Shown here: positions 22,698 to 31,294 of the stretch, one piece after another
How positions within the stretch are numbered: position 1 is the first letter of the stretch
Layout of the letters: the number at the start of each line of letters is the position of its first letter
Source of the DNA: Bifidobacterium breve
GTDB lineage: Bacteria; Actinomycetota; Actinomycetes; S36-B12; UBA5976
Assembly (NCBI GenBank): GCA_945861165.1
Contig: CAMATO010000002.1
Span: 1-31,813 of the forward strand
Direction: 5' to 3'
DNA length: 31,813 bases
Made by a program: the position numbers and the translations under genes
Notes under the pieces: model-generated
Database searches by the model: none
Told to the model about the DNA's origin: nothing
Seen by the model: only the letters and a program-made list of their open reading frames with translations

Positions 22698-23180
22698 ATG
22701 GCCTTTAAAGTTGGCGAAACAGTTGTTTATCCTCATCACGGAGCAGCCGTAATTGAAGCAATCGAATCAAGAAATATCAAAGGTGTTGAAAGAAAATATT
22801 TAGTTTTAAGAGTAAAACAAGGTGATTTAACTGTACGAGTTCCAGCTGACAATGTTGATCTAGTTGGAGTAAGAGATGTTGTTAACGCTGAAGGTTTAGA
22901 AAAAGTATTTGATGTTCTCCGTCAGCCATATACTGAAGAACCAACTAACTGGTCTCGTCGTTACAAAGCAAACTTAGAAAAATTGGCTTCTGGAGACGTT
23001 ATGAAAGTTGCCGAAGTAGTTAGAGATTTGTGGAGAAGAGATCAAGATCGTGGACTTTCTGCTGGAGAAAAAAGAATGCTTTCCAAAGCCCGCCAAATTC
23101 TCGTGAGCGAATTAGCTTTAGCTGAAAGAACTAATGAAGTTAATGCTGAAGCATTGCTCGACGAGGTTCTAGCTTCCTAA
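22698..23180 (+). CDS. carD: CarD-family RNA polymerase-binding regulator
   Basis: Essential actinobacterial factor that binds the RNA polymerase beta subunit and stabilises open complexes, notably at ribosomal RNA promoters. The 160 residues begin with the Tudor-like RNA-polymerase-interacting domain (about 1-55: VGETVVYPHHGAAVIEAIE), followed by the helical DNA-binding domain. W85 in EPTNWSRRYK matches the tryptophan of M. tuberculosis CarD (W85) that wedges into the transcription bubble. Ribosome site GAAAGG. carD-ispD-ispF-cysS-rlmB is the same order as Rv3583c-Rv3579c; ispD starts 10 nt after carD. Confidence 0.96.
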   Translation: MAFKVGETVVYPHHGAAVIEAIESRNIKGVERKYLVLRVKQGDLTVRVPADNVDLVGVRDVVNAEGLEKVFDVLRQPYTEEPTNWSRRYKANLEKLASGDVMKVAEVVRDLWRRDQDRGLSAGEKRMLSKARQILVSELALAERTNEVNAEALLDEVLAS

Positions 23181-23190
23181 AGATTTATTT

Positions 23191-23898
23191 GTGAGCGCCA
23201 CCGCTAACGTCTGTGTTGTAATTCCAGCAGCAGGCCTGGGTGAGCGTCTTGGTTTAAACCAACCGAAAGCATTTGTTGAAATCAACAACTGGTCATTACT
23301 GTCTCTCACCATAAGAAGAGTATTAGATATTCAACGGGTAGGACATTTAATAATTGCTGTTCCCACGGAATTTAAAACACCAGCACTGGATCACATAGAT
23401 AGAGCGTTGCGCGATGCCAACAAAAAAATCCCATTCGATGTGGTCTCTGGTGGAGCAACGAGAACTGAATCGGTAAAGAATTCCTTACTTGCACTAGATC
23501 AACTTGATTCATTTGTTTTAGTGCACGATGCAGCTAGACCCTTTGTTCCTCAATCGGTTTTTGATGACGTGATAGCTAAATTAGATAGTGGTTCTAAAGT
23601 AGTTATTCCAGTTATCCCGGTAGCAGACACCATAAAAACCGTTAATGAAAAATCAGAAGTTTTGAACACTCTTGATCGCACCCAACTAAGAGCGGTACAA
23701 ACTCCACAAGGTTTTGCTCGAGAAGTACTTTCTGAAATTTATGCCACCGCAAATCTACAGCCCACCACAGATGATGCAGGTTTAGCAGAACTTGCAGGAA
23801 TCAATGTTTCAACTGTTTTGGGTGCTGTGGAATCATTCAAGATAACAACACCATTTGATTTAGAGATGGCAACTAATTTTATGAACAGGAAACGATAA
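23191..23898 (+). CDS. ispD: 2-C-methyl-D-erythritol 4-phosphate cytidylyltransferase
   Basis: Third enzyme of the MEP (non-mevalonate) isoprenoid pathway: couples CTP to methylerythritol phosphate. The 235 residues have the nucleotide loop PAAGLGERLG-x4-PKAF (12-28) with K26, GGATRTESV (88-95), and VHDAARPF (111-118). Starts with GTG 10 nt after carD; no clear ribosome site, so it may depend on coupled translation. ispF follows with no gap. Together they give two consecutive MEP-pathway steps flanking the ispE step. Confidence 0.95.
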   Translation: MSATANVCVVIPAAGLGERLGLNQPKAFVEINNWSLLSLTIRRVLDIQRVGHLIIAVPTEFKTPALDHIDRALRDANKKIPFDVVSGGATRTESVKNSLLALDQLDSFVLVHDAARPFVPQSVFDDVIAKLDSGSKVVIPVIPVADTIKTVNEKSEVLNTLDRTQLRAVQTPQGFAREVLSEIYATANLQPTTDDAGLAELAGINVSTVLGAVESFKITTPFDLEMATNFMNRKR

Positions 23899-24366
23899 AT
23901 GGCTAATAGAGTCGGCGTTGGTGTTGATGTTCATCCATTTGAAAACGGACGAGAATTAAATTTAGCCGGATTATTTTGGCCTAATGAAACAGGTTTAGCA
24001 GGACATTCTGACGGCGATGTTGTAGCTCACGCTTGTGCTGACGCACTTTTATCAGCAGCTGGTTTGGGAGATTTAGGTTCTAATTTCGGCACCGATAAAT
24101 CTGAATGGAAAGGTGCTAGTGGCACAAAGTTATTAACTGCTGCTGCCAAAATTGTTAAAGATGCTGGTTGGAAAATAGATAACATCGCAGTGCAATTAAT
24201 TGGCAATGAACCAAAAATTGGTACTAGGAGAACAGAAGCAGAAAAAACTTTAAGTGAGGCTGTGGGATCTCCAGTTTCACTAGGTGCAACCACTACTGAT
24301 GGATTAGGGCTAACCGGTAGAGGCGAAGGCTTAGCAGCTATAGCCCACGCTCTAATTAATCGTTAA
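23899..24366 (+). CDS. ispF: 2-C-methyl-D-erythritol 2,4-cyclodiphosphate synthase
   Basis: MEP-pathway cyclase forming methylerythritol 2,4-cyclodiphosphate; a homotrimer with a zinc ion. The 155 residues match the family. Zinc ligands D10 and H12 in GVDVHPF and H44 in SDGDVVAHA are present, with GDLGSNFGTD and the C-terminal TTTDGLGLTGRGEG. The ATG directly follows the ispD stop (23896-23898). IspD-IspF fusions occur in other bacteria; here they are separate but abutting genes. Confidence 0.96.
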   Translation: MANRVGVGVDVHPFENGRELNLAGLFWPNETGLAGHSDGDVVAHACADALLSAAGLGDLGSNFGTDKSEWKGASGTKLLTAAAKIVKDAGWKIDNIAVQLIGNEPKIGTRRTEAEKTLSEAVGSPVSLGATTTDGLGLTGRGEGLAAIAHALINR

Positions 24367-24401
24367 TAATTTGCACAATTCTTAACAAAAACCCAATCGA
24401 A

Positions 24402-24407
24402 TAGAAT
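24402..24407 (+). promoter_or_regulatory. Candidate -10 box directly upstream of cysS
   Basis: TAGAAT ends 10 nt before the cysS ATG. No ribosome site is present in the 51-bp gap after ispF, so a leader of zero to a few bases is likely if this box is used. TTGCAC (24371-24376) is too far away (25-bp spacer) for a normal -35. Confidence 0.4.
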
Positions 24408-24417
24408 AAAAACACTT

Positions 24418-25803
24418 ATGCGCCTCTATGACACATCTTCCAGATCGATCAGAGATTTCACTTCAATCAAAAAGGGTGAAGTCGGAATGTATTTATGCGG
24501 TGCCACAGTTCAAGGATCACCACATATTGGTCACATCAGATCAAGTATGGTTTTTGATGTTTTAAGAAGATATTTTGAATTTAATAACTATAAAGTCGTT
24601 TTAGTTCGAAACGTTACCGATATCGATGACAAAATTATTCATAATGCAGGACATGAAGATATCCCTTGGTGGGAATTAGCTTCTCGTTACGAAAAAGAAT
24701 TCACTTGGGCTCATGAAGAATTAGGAAATCTTGCTCCCACAATTGAACCCAGAGCAACCGGTCACATCACTCAAATGATTGAAATTATTCAAACCCTAAT
24801 TGAAAAAAACTATGCATATGTTGCCGAAGGCTCAGTGTGGTTTTCTGTCAGATCCTTCAAAGATTATGGTTCATTGTCAGGACAAAAAATTGATGAAATG
24901 TTATCTGCGCAAGATCCAGACAAAGGCAAGAAAGATCCACATGATTTTGCGTTATGGAAAGCAAGTAAAAAAGATGAACCTCATTGGAATACTCCCTGGG
25001 GTCCAGGAAGACCAGGTTGGCATATTGAATGCTCAGCAATGGCTCAGGTTTATTTAGGAAACCAATTTGATATCCATGGTGGAGGATTAGATTTAGCTTT
25101 CCCACACCACGAAAACGAATTAGCACAATCAAAAGCTGCCGGCCAACAATTTGCCAACTTTTGGTTGCACAATTACTGGGTAACTCAAAGTGGTGAAAAA
25201 ATGAGCAAATCATTAGGCAACACCATGAAAGTAAGTGAAATACTTGCAAGATTCAGAGCTATTGATGTCCGATTCTATTTATTATCTGCTCATTACCGCA
25301 GCAATCTAGAATTTTCTGATCAAGCATTAAGTGATGCCGGCACAGCTTTTTCTAGGATTGAACAGTTTGTAATCAGAGCAAGTGAAAAAGTTGGTGAAGT
25401 CACTTTAGCTTCGAAGCTACCTGAAGCTTTCCAAGAAGCAATGGATGAAGACATTGCCACTCCCACTGCTTTTGCCGTAATTCACGAATTTGTTACCAAT
25501 GGCAACACAGCTTTGGCCAACGACGCATCAGAATTGAAAGAAATCTTAATTCAAGTAAGAACTATGTTGGATGTTTTAGGACTTGATCCTTTGAATAGAC
25601 AGTGGAAAGAAGTATCAAGTCAAGACACAACAAAAGCACTAGATTCACTCATTCAATCGATGTTAAAGCAACGAAATGAAGCACGGGCTGCCAAGAATTT
25701 TGAAGTGGCAGATAGTGTTCGAGATGCACTTAAAAGTGCAGGAATATTGATTGAAGATACACCTCAAAATTCACGCTGGTCAATTAGTAAAGAAGAGAAG
25801 TAA
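24418..25803 (+). CDS. cysS: Cysteinyl-tRNA synthetase
   Basis: Charges tRNA-Cys. A 461-residue class I synthetase with HIGH (36-39), KMSKS (261-265) and the zinc ligands C27, C205 (WHIECSAM), H230 and E234 (FPHHENE) that select cysteine. Length and the C-terminal anticodon-binding region (about 400-461, MLKQRNEARAAKNFEVADSVRD) separate it from the shorter paralogue MshC of mycothiol synthesis. Gene order ispD-ispF-cysS-rlmB matches mycobacterial cysS1. No ribosome site, and a TAGAAT box 10 nt upstream suggests its own, possibly leaderless, transcript. rlmB follows after 4 nt. Confidence 0.96.
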   Translation: MRLYDTSSRSIRDFTSIKKGEVGMYLCGATVQGSPHIGHIRSSMVFDVLRRYFEFNNYKVVLVRNVTDIDDKIIHNAGHEDIPWWELASRYEKEFTWAHEELGNLAPTIEPRATGHITQMIEIIQTLIEKNYAYVAEGSVWFSVRSFKDYGSLSGQKIDEMLSAQDPDKGKKDPHDFALWKASKKDEPHWNTPWGPGRPGWHIECSAMAQVYLGNQFDIHGGGLDLAFPHHENELAQSKAAGQQFANFWLHNYWVTQSGEKMSKSLGNTMKVSEILARFRAIDVRFYLLSAHYRSNLEFSDQALSDAGTAFSRIEQFVIRASEKVGEVTLASKLPEAFQEAMDEDIATPTAFAVIHEFVTNGNTALANDASELKEILIQVRTMLDVLGLDPLNRQWKEVSSQDTTKALDSLIQSMLKQRNEARAAKNFEVADSVRDALKSAGILIEDTPQNSRWSISKEEK

Positions 25804-25807
25804 GTAG

Positions 25808-26770
25808 ATGGCTTTCAAAAATGTTCGTAAACCAGCTGGCAAGAAAAGTGTTGGCTCAGGTGGGAAAAACCGAAAAGCTTTAAAAGGCAAAGGCCCAACT
25901 CCTAAAGCAAAAGATCGTCCAGCACACGTTAAATATCGGGATAAAAAAGAAAGAAATCCTAAAAATACTCGCTCAGCACAATTCACCAAAGAACCACGAA
26001 AATCATTTAGCAATAACGAGAAACGATCTGCGTCTGATTTCATTCTGGGTAGAAATCCAGTCTTGGAAGCTTTAAAAGAAAACGTTGATGCGGCAGTCTT
26101 GAGAATTGCCAACGGTGTTGATGTTGACGACAGATTAAGACAAATATTGACTTTGGCAAGTGATAAGAATTTACCGGTTATGGAAGTGGAAAGAAGAGAA
26201 CTAGATCGCCTAACTAATAACACTAATCATCAAGGTGTTGCTTTAGCTGTTGCTCCTTATAAATATCAAGATCTCAAAGAGATTTTAGCCCACGCAAAAA
26301 CTACTCCCTTGTTAGTAATACTTGATGGAGTAACTGACCCGCGAAATCTAGGTGCAGTCATTAGATCTGCTGCAGGATTTTATGCCAACGCAGTTGTGGT
26401 TGCGGAAAGAAGAAGTGCTGGAGTAACTGGAGCTGTTTGGAAAACAGCAGCCGGTGCACTTTCACATGTTCCAGTTTGCCAAGTAGTTAATGTGACTCGC
26501 ACAATTACAGATTTACAAGAAAAAGGATTCTTTGCTATTGCTTTAGATGGCGATGGTGACATGAACTTGGATCAAGTTGATTCAGATTTAGCAGACAGAC
26601 CATTGATTTTGGTAATTGGTGCTGAAGGTCGCGGAGTTTCTAGATTAGTGGCTCAAACATGTGACTTAAGAGTTCAAATTCCGATGAGCAATAAAATTGA
26701 ATCACTCAATGCCGCGGTAGCAACAGGTGTGGCACTGTATTCAATTACGAGGTCGCGTAAACTCCTTTAG
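25808..26770 (+). CDS. rlmB: SpoU-family rRNA 2'-O-methyltransferase RlmB/TrmH type
   Basis: S-adenosylmethionine-dependent ribose methyltransferase with a SPOUT knot; RlmB acts on a guanosine of 23S rRNA. The 320 residues begin with about 75 Lys/Arg-rich residues, probably disordered and RNA-binding, then the substrate-binding domain starting FILGRNPVLEALK (78-90). Three SpoU motifs follow: DGVTDPRNLGAVIRSAAGF (shown as DPRNLGAVIRSA), VIGAEGRGVSR and IPMSNKIESLNAAVA. The family match is firm; which rRNA position is methylated is inferred. It lies 4 nt after cysS and 24 nt before tRNA-Thr. Confidence 0.9.
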   Translation: MAFKNVRKPAGKKSVGSGGKNRKALKGKGPTPKAKDRPAHVKYRDKKERNPKNTRSAQFTKEPRKSFSNNEKRSASDFILGRNPVLEALKENVDAAVLRIANGVDVDDRLRQILTLASDKNLPVMEVERRELDRLTNNTNHQGVALAVAPYKYQDLKEILAHAKTTPLLVILDGVTDPRNLGAVIRSAAGFYANAVVVAERRSAGVTGAVWKTAAGALSHVPVCQVVNVTRTITDLQEKGFFAIALDGDGDMNLDQVDSDLADRPLILVIGAEGRGVSRLVAQTCDLRVQIPMSNKIESLNAAVATGVALYSITRSRKLL

Positions 26771-26794
26771 TCAAAAGATTTAATTTAAATACCT

Positions 26795-26870
26795 GCCGAC
26801 GTGGCGCAACTGGTAGCGCACCCGACTTGTAATCGGGCGGTTAGGGGTTCAAGTCCCCTCGTCGGCTCCA
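26795..26870 (+). tRNA. trnT: tRNA-Thr (anticodon TGT)
   Basis: A 76-nt cloverleaf. Acceptor stem GCCGACG pairs with CGTCGGC; D arm GCGC...GCGC; anticodon stem CCCGA/TCGGG with loop CTTGTAA, anticodon TGT; T arm GGGG-TTCAAGT-CCCC; discriminator T and encoded CCA (26868-26870). Reads ACA and, by wobble, other threonine codons. It is 24 nt after rlmB and may be cotranscribed. The 3' 30 nt overlap, on the opposite strand, the end of the EamA transporter gene. Confidence 0.97.
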
Positions 26871-27767
26871 TAAAGAATTAAAACTAATTCCCTGAACTAA
26901 AGCCACCCCGCATAAAATTAATGCTGCTCCTATGGGTTGATACCAATGCAAACTTTCTTTTAAGATTACGACTCCTGCAAGAGTCGAGATAATTGGAGTT
27001 GCATAGGTAATTGTGGCGGCAGCCAAACTGCTTACATCTCTAATTATTTTATAAACAAGTGGGAAAGCTAATCCAGTTGAGAATATTCCTAAGAAAATAA
27101 TGGCCCATATTGTTGATGAACCTACTTGCGTAGGAATAGAAGTAAAGAATAAACATAAAATCAGTAATTGAATCGCAGAGGCACTTAGTTGGGCTCCGAT
27201 AAAAGAAGACGGGCTAAATCCAAGCTCAGTCACTTGAGAACGTGTATATATAACAGCTCCACCGTAACAAGCAGTTGCCAAGATTACTGCCAAAATTCCT
27301 ATTAGATCGCTTTCCCCGTTATTTCCTTCCCAAATGCCAATAAGAATTAACACTCCTACAAATCCAGTTAAAACTCCTAAGTATTCATTTCTAGATATTT
27401 TGTCTTTTGGAATAAACGACATTGAAAAGATGGCAGTCCATAATGGAGTAGCTGCATTACCGATTCCGGCTAAGACAGAAGTTACGTGAGTTTCCCCGTA
27501 CGCAATTAAGGCAAAAGGAGCGGTGTGTTGTAAGAATCCAGCAATATTTGCTCTCACCCAAGCTTTCTTAGTATTAGGTAATTTTTGTTTCATTATTAAT
27601 AAAATGACCAAAACCGTTATTGCCCCCAGAGATACTCTTCCAAAAGCAATTTGAAGTGGAGATAGGTCTTCACCAGATATTTTGATAAAAAAGAATGACA
27701 TTCCCCACACAAGTGTTAAAAAAATCCAAGAAGGAAGCCATGTTTTTAATGGTGGAGTTGTTGTCAT
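26841..27767 (-). CDS. EamA-family (DMT) transporter ending inside tRNA-Thr
   Basis: A 308-residue membrane protein with ten predicted helices in two EamA repeats. The N-terminal repeat opens with IFLTLVWGMSFFFIKISGEDLSP, shown as TLVWGMSFFFIK, and ends near FVGVLILIGIWEG; the second ends with VILKESLHWYQPIGAALILCG, shown as KESLHWYQP. The substrate is unknown. The ATG at 27765-27767 has only a weak ribosome site. The final nine residues (WSRRGDLNP) and the TAA stop are read from the antisense strand of tRNA-Thr, so the protein gained a short tail or lost its original stop. The core fold is complete before that, so the gene looks functional. Confidence 0.85.
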   Translation of the reverse strand: MTTTPPLKTWLPSWIFLTLVWGMSFFFIKISGEDLSPLQIAFGRVSLGAITVLVILLIMKQKLPNTKKAWVRANIAGFLQHTAPFALIAYGETHVTSVLAGIGNAATPLWTAIFSMSFIPKDKISRNEYLGVLTGFVGVLILIGIWEGNNGESDLIGILAVILATACYGGAVIYTRSQVTELGFSPSSFIGAQLSASAIQLLILCLFFTSIPTQVGSSTIWAIIFLGIFSTGLAFPLVYKIIRDVSSLAAATITYATPIISTLAGVVILKESLHWYQPIGAALILCGVALVQGISFNSLWSRRGDLNP

Positions 27768-27955
27768 AGATAACCTATTGTGTCACGACTAATCCCACAC
27801 GAGTCACACAATTAACGGTTATAACTCACCAGTGTGGTTGATGTGATTGAAACGACACGACCAAACGCGTAATCACATACTTTTTAGTTAACTATTACAT
27901 ACGATAGGGGAGCGCTCAAAATAGAGCAACAAAGTTTTAGGAGAAAATCTAAATA

Positions 27956-28243
27956 ATGGATGCCGCTTCAAATTCCCCCGGCAAAGATGACTTTTCATTA
28001 AGTGATCGTGATAAAGAAATTTTAGAATTTGAACGTCAGTGGTGGAAATATTCTGGTGCAAAAGAACAAGCAATCAGAGAACTTTTTGGAATGAGTGCAA
28101 CTAGGTACTACCAAGTTTTAAATGCATTGGTCGATCACCCAGCAGCTTTGAGCTTTGATCCAATGTTGATCAAGAGATTGCAAAGAATGCGCTCAGCTCG
28201 TGCCCGTAACCGTTCTGCTCGCAAACTTGGTATTCAACTTTAA
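27956..28243 (+). CDS. DUF3263 family protein
   Basis: A 95-residue actinobacterial protein of unknown function. The family block is clear: LSDRDKEILEFERQWWKYSGAKEQAIRELF (about 17-46; shown as EFERQWWKY), then MSATRYYQVLNALVDHPAAL and DPMLIKRLQRMR, with an Arg-rich C-terminal tail. The helix-turn-helix-like central part and basic tail suggest nucleic acid contact, which is inference. AGGAG lies 12 nt before the ATG, a long spacing. The 188-bp gap upstream (27768-27955) holds a possible -10 TACGAT at 27900 and no clear gene. It is 22 nt from the cold-shock gene and probably cotranscribed. Confidence 0.88.
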   Translation: MDAASNSPGKDDFSLSDRDKEILEFERQWWKYSGAKEQAIRELFGMSATRYYQVLNALVDHPAALSFDPMLIKRLQRMRSARARNRSARKLGIQL

Positions 28244-28265
28244 AGAAAATGGGATGGCTTAACTA

Positions 28266-28472
28266 ATGCCAACCGGAATAGTTTTGTGGTTTAACACCGA
28301 AAAAGGCTATGGGTTTCTTAAAGCCGCGGATGGTTCTGAAGTATTTGTGCGAGAAAATGCCATTGTTTCAACTGGTTTAAGAACTTTGATTGAAGGTCAA
28401 AAAGTTAGCTTCGAGATAGATAATGAATCAGACCCACGAGGGTCAGTTGCTACCAATGTCGTAGCTGATTAA
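28266..28472 (+). CDS. Cold-shock domain protein (actinobacterial CspB type)
   Basis: A 68-residue single-stranded nucleic acid-binding protein. RNP1 is K13-G-Y-G-F-L; RNP2 reads VFVREN rather than the VFVHFS of CspA, and the MPTG start with VxVRxxA is the form seen in actinobacterial CspB-type proteins. It lacks the long C-terminal extension of mycobacterial CspB. It is probably an RNA chaperone. It follows DUF3263 by 22 nt. Its stop is 3 nt from the ppc stop, inside a 7-bp inverted repeat. Confidence 0.9.
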   Translation: MPTGIVLWFNTEKGYGFLKAADGSEVFVRENAIVSTGLRTLIEGQKVSFEIDNESDPRGSVATNVVAD

Positions 28473-28480
28473 GAATCAGC
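28464..28480. terminator. Inverted repeat spanning convergent stops (bidirectional terminator candidate)
   Basis: GCTGATT (28464-28470) and AATCAGC (28474-28480) pair perfectly around AAG, and include the stop codons of the cold-shock gene and ppc. The plus strand continues CGGTATTTCTT, a mild T-rich run. With only 3 nt between the genes this is the one available terminator signal for both. Confidence 0.45.
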
Positions 28481-31214
28481 CGGTATTTCTTAAACCTGTG
28501 GCTATGCCATTAATTGTTAGTAGCAGAGTTCTTCGTAATAACGGATCAGATTCTTCTGGATTCTGATTTAAGTCTCTTACTTTCTTAAGAAGTGAAACTT
28601 GCAGATATTGCAAAGGAAGCAAGTAAGTATCTCTAATCTGGAGAGTTTTCTTTAAGGATTGCTGATTTTCTAGCAATTCTTTTTCTCCAGTTAGCCACAA
28701 AATTTGACTCTTAGTTTCTTCATATTCGGCTTTAACTTTTTCAAACATGTGATGCAATTCTGGTGGTACTAATTCCGTTATGTAGTGTTGGGCAATTTTC
28801 ATATCTGCTTTTGCCACTGTCATTTCCACGTTACTGATGAAGTTTTTAAAAAAGGCCCAATCTTTTGCCATTCTTTTAAGTGAATCATCATGACCTGCTG
28901 CGCGGGCAGCTTTGATTCCAGATCCAACTCCGAACCAGCCAGGAATAATTTGTCTTGATTGAGTCCAACCAAATACCCAAGGAATCGCACGAAGTGATTC
29001 GATACCCGCGTTGGTTTGTCTCTTTGCTGGGCGAGAACCAAGATGTAAATCAGCTAGCTGTTCCACGGGAGTAGAAAGCGCAAAGTAATTAGCAAGATCA
29101 GGATCTTTTGTCAAAGAGTTGTATTTTTCTTGCGCTGAAATACTAACTTTGTTCATTACTTGATCCCATTCATCAAGATCTTTTTGATTTACTCGAGCCG
29201 CGGCATGAAGCAAGGTTGCTTCCAGAGTTGCAGCAACTAATAATTCAAGATTTTCTCGAGCAAGTTGAGGAAGTAAATATTTATCACTTATTACTTCGCC
29301 CTGTTCAGTTAATTTCATTTCACCAACAACTACACCCCAAGGCATTGCTAAAATAGCGTCATAAGTTGGGCCGCCACCTCGTCCCACAGTTCCACCGCGA
29401 CCATGAAAAATTCTTAGTCGTACCCCGTGCGTTATGGCAACGTCACGTAGTTTTCTCTGGGCTAGTTGGATTTCCCATTGGCTTGTTGTTATTCCTGCAT
29501 CTTTGTTTGAATCTGAATAACCAAGCATCACTTCTTGTACGTTGCCTCGTAATGAAACCAGCACACGATAAGAAGGGGTAGAAAGAAGAGTTTCAAGTAT
29601 TTCTCCAGCATTTCTTAATTCTTCAACGGTTTCCAATAGGGGTACAAAGTTGATTTTGGCAACTTTGGCAGGAAGGTCTACTAAACCATTTTCTTTAGCC
29701 AAGATAACTGCAGCTAAAAGATCTTCAGGACCTTTTGTCATTGAAATAATATAGGTATCGATAACGTCATCGCCGTATTGCAAAAGTGCTTGGTTTATGG
29801 CACCGAAAGTGCCGTAGGTTTTAATTGTTTCTTCATTGGTTAACACACTTGATGAAGCAAGAGGTTTAGTGGAATCCAATTGTTGAGCTAGGACTGCAAA
29901 TCTTTCAAGTTTTGTTAACTCCAGATAAGGCTTACTTATTATTTTTGAATTATCAAACAGAGGAGCTAAAGCCTCATGATGCTTTTCGGAATGTTCCCTA
30001 ACATCAAGTTTTGCCAGTTGTAGGCCAATGGCTGATGCGGTTCGAAGGGCTTTGCCTAATACTCCTTGAGCAATTAATTCACTGCGTCCGTTATTCAATG
30101 CCACGAAAAGTTGGTTCAAATCATCAATAAATTCTTTCTCACTCGCATAATCAACGCCGGTGACATGTGGAGCTTTAGCAGCAAACCGAATTCTAGTTTT
30201 TTCTAATCTGTGACTTATTGCCGAGAGCTTTAATCGATATGGCTCCTCAGCATTCATTCTTTTCATTCGTGAATCTAATTCTGTTAAAACAGTCATATCT
30301 TTTTCAACTGATTCCCAAAGTTGGTCATCAGCAGGTGAAATTCGATCAGAAATTGATAAGTCTTCAGATAAATGATTCAAAATAGATTGTAAATCTTTAA
30401 TCGCATGACCTCTTTGAAGTGTTAATACACTTGTTGTTACTTCAGGAGTTACAAAGGGGTTTCCATCTCTGTCCCCACCAATCCAAGATCCAAAAGTAAG
30501 TGGAGTATCAGTTGGTTTAAGTTTGTCTCCAACACCTAATTCGTGAGCTATTCGATTTAACTCTTGCAGAACTTCAGGTAGTGCACCGGTTGCAGCATCA
30601 TCTAAATAGTTCATAGCATTTCTTGCTTCATCAAGAACTTCAGGTCTTTCTAGTCGAAGTTCATCTGTTTGCCATAAAAGATCAATAATTTCTGAGAACT
30701 GATCATCATTGACGGTGATTAGAGAAGAATTTGAATATTTCTCATTTAACAGCTCAGCAATTCTTTTTAGTTTTAACAACACGCTTCTTCTAGAAGCTTC
30801 AGTTGGATGTGCTGTAAATACTGGTCTGACATGAAGATTTTGGAAGGCTTCGTCGATGGTTTCTTGTTTAATTCCTGCCTCTTTTATTCTTGATGCAACT
30901 TGGGCTAACCACGTTCCATTAGTAGCTCTTTCTTTAGCACGATCTTGGGATCTAAAGAACTGTTCGGTGATATTTGCTAAATGGAAATAAACACTAAAAG
31001 CACGAGCAAGTTTGATGGCAGAATCTAAATCAATACGAGCAAGTAATTGAGCAACCTCGTTAGGGCTATCTTTAGAAAGATTTCTAATTTTTTCTACAAG
31101 TTCAAAGAGTTGTGGTCCTTCCTGTCTGGTCAATGAATGCCCAAGCAGGATTCCTAAACGGTGAATCTCAGAGCGCATCAGCGCAGCTGAATCCTGTCCA
31201 CCATTTGTTGTCAT
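28476..31214 (-). CDS. ppc: Phosphoenolpyruvate carboxylase
   Basis: Anaplerotic enzyme making oxaloacetate from phosphoenolpyruvate and bicarbonate. The 912 residues match full-length bacterial Ppc. The catalytic His is H136 in VFTAHPTEASRR; the second signature FHGRGGTVGRGGGP is at 603-616, preceded by GYSDSNKDAG. The C-terminal TGxRNTG anchor is complete (ends GIATGLRNTG). The ATG at 31212-31214 lacks a strong ribosome site. No other gene shares its strand closely; the helicase gene lies upstream in the same direction with an 80-bp gap. Confidence 0.97.
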   Translation of the reverse strand: MTTNGGQDSAALMRSEIHRLGILLGHSLTRQEGPQLFELVEKIRNLSKDSPNEVAQLLARIDLDSAIKLARAFSVYFHLANITEQFFRSQDRAKERATNGTWLAQVASRIKEAGIKQETIDEAFQNLHVRPVFTAHPTEASRRSVLLKLKRIAELLNEKYSNSSLITVNDDQFSEIIDLLWQTDELRLERPEVLDEARNAMNYLDDAATGALPEVLQELNRIAHELGVGDKLKPTDTPLTFGSWIGGDRDGNPFVTPEVTTSVLTLQRGHAIKDLQSILNHLSEDLSISDRISPADDQLWESVEKDMTVLTELDSRMKRMNAEEPYRLKLSAISHRLEKTRIRFAAKAPHVTGVDYASEKEFIDDLNQLFVALNNGRSELIAQGVLGKALRTASAIGLQLAKLDVREHSEKHHEALAPLFDNSKIISKPYLELTKLERFAVLAQQLDSTKPLASSSVLTNEETIKTYGTFGAINQALLQYGDDVIDTYIISMTKGPEDLLAAVILAKENGLVDLPAKVAKINFVPLLETVEELRNAGEILETLLSTPSYRVLVSLRGNVQEVMLGYSDSNKDAGITTSQWEIQLAQRKLRDVAITHGVRLRIFHGRGGTVGRGGGPTYDAILAMPWGVVVGEMKLTEQGEVISDKYLLPQLARENLELLVAATLEATLLHAAARVNQKDLDEWDQVMNKVSISAQEKYNSLTKDPDLANYFALSTPVEQLADLHLGSRPAKRQTNAGIESLRAIPWVFGWTQSRQIIPGWFGVGSGIKAARAAGHDDSLKRMAKDWAFFKNFISNVEMTVAKADMKIAQHYITELVPPELHHMFEKVKAEYEETKSQILWLTGEKELLENQQSLKKTLQIRDTYLLPLQYLQVSLLKKVRDLNQNPEESDPLLRRTLLLTINGIATGLRNTG

Positions 31215-31294
31215 GAGTCGATTCTAATGAATGATTAATTGATAAATTAATTTGATGAGGTTTGCTTCAACAAATGTTGTGAAAACACTAATTT

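Noticed and set aside
24857..25249. 130-residue open frame antisense to cysS
   Set aside because: It is a mirror frame of a strongly conserved gene, with no motif and no ribosome site of its own.
24418..25803. MshC (cysteine ligase of mycothiol synthesis) instead of cysS
   Set aside because: The length (461), the C-terminal anticodon-binding region and the ispD-ispF-cysS-rlmB order fit CysS; MshC is shorter and lacks that region.
27768..27955. Possible small gene or structured RNA upstream of DUF3263
   Set aside because: No convincing open frame. The only repeats are short CACAC/GTGTG stretches with an imperfect dyad, too weak to call.
29366..29581. 71-residue open frame antisense to ppc
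   Set aside because: It covers the conserved catalytic region of ppc on the other strand and has no independent support.
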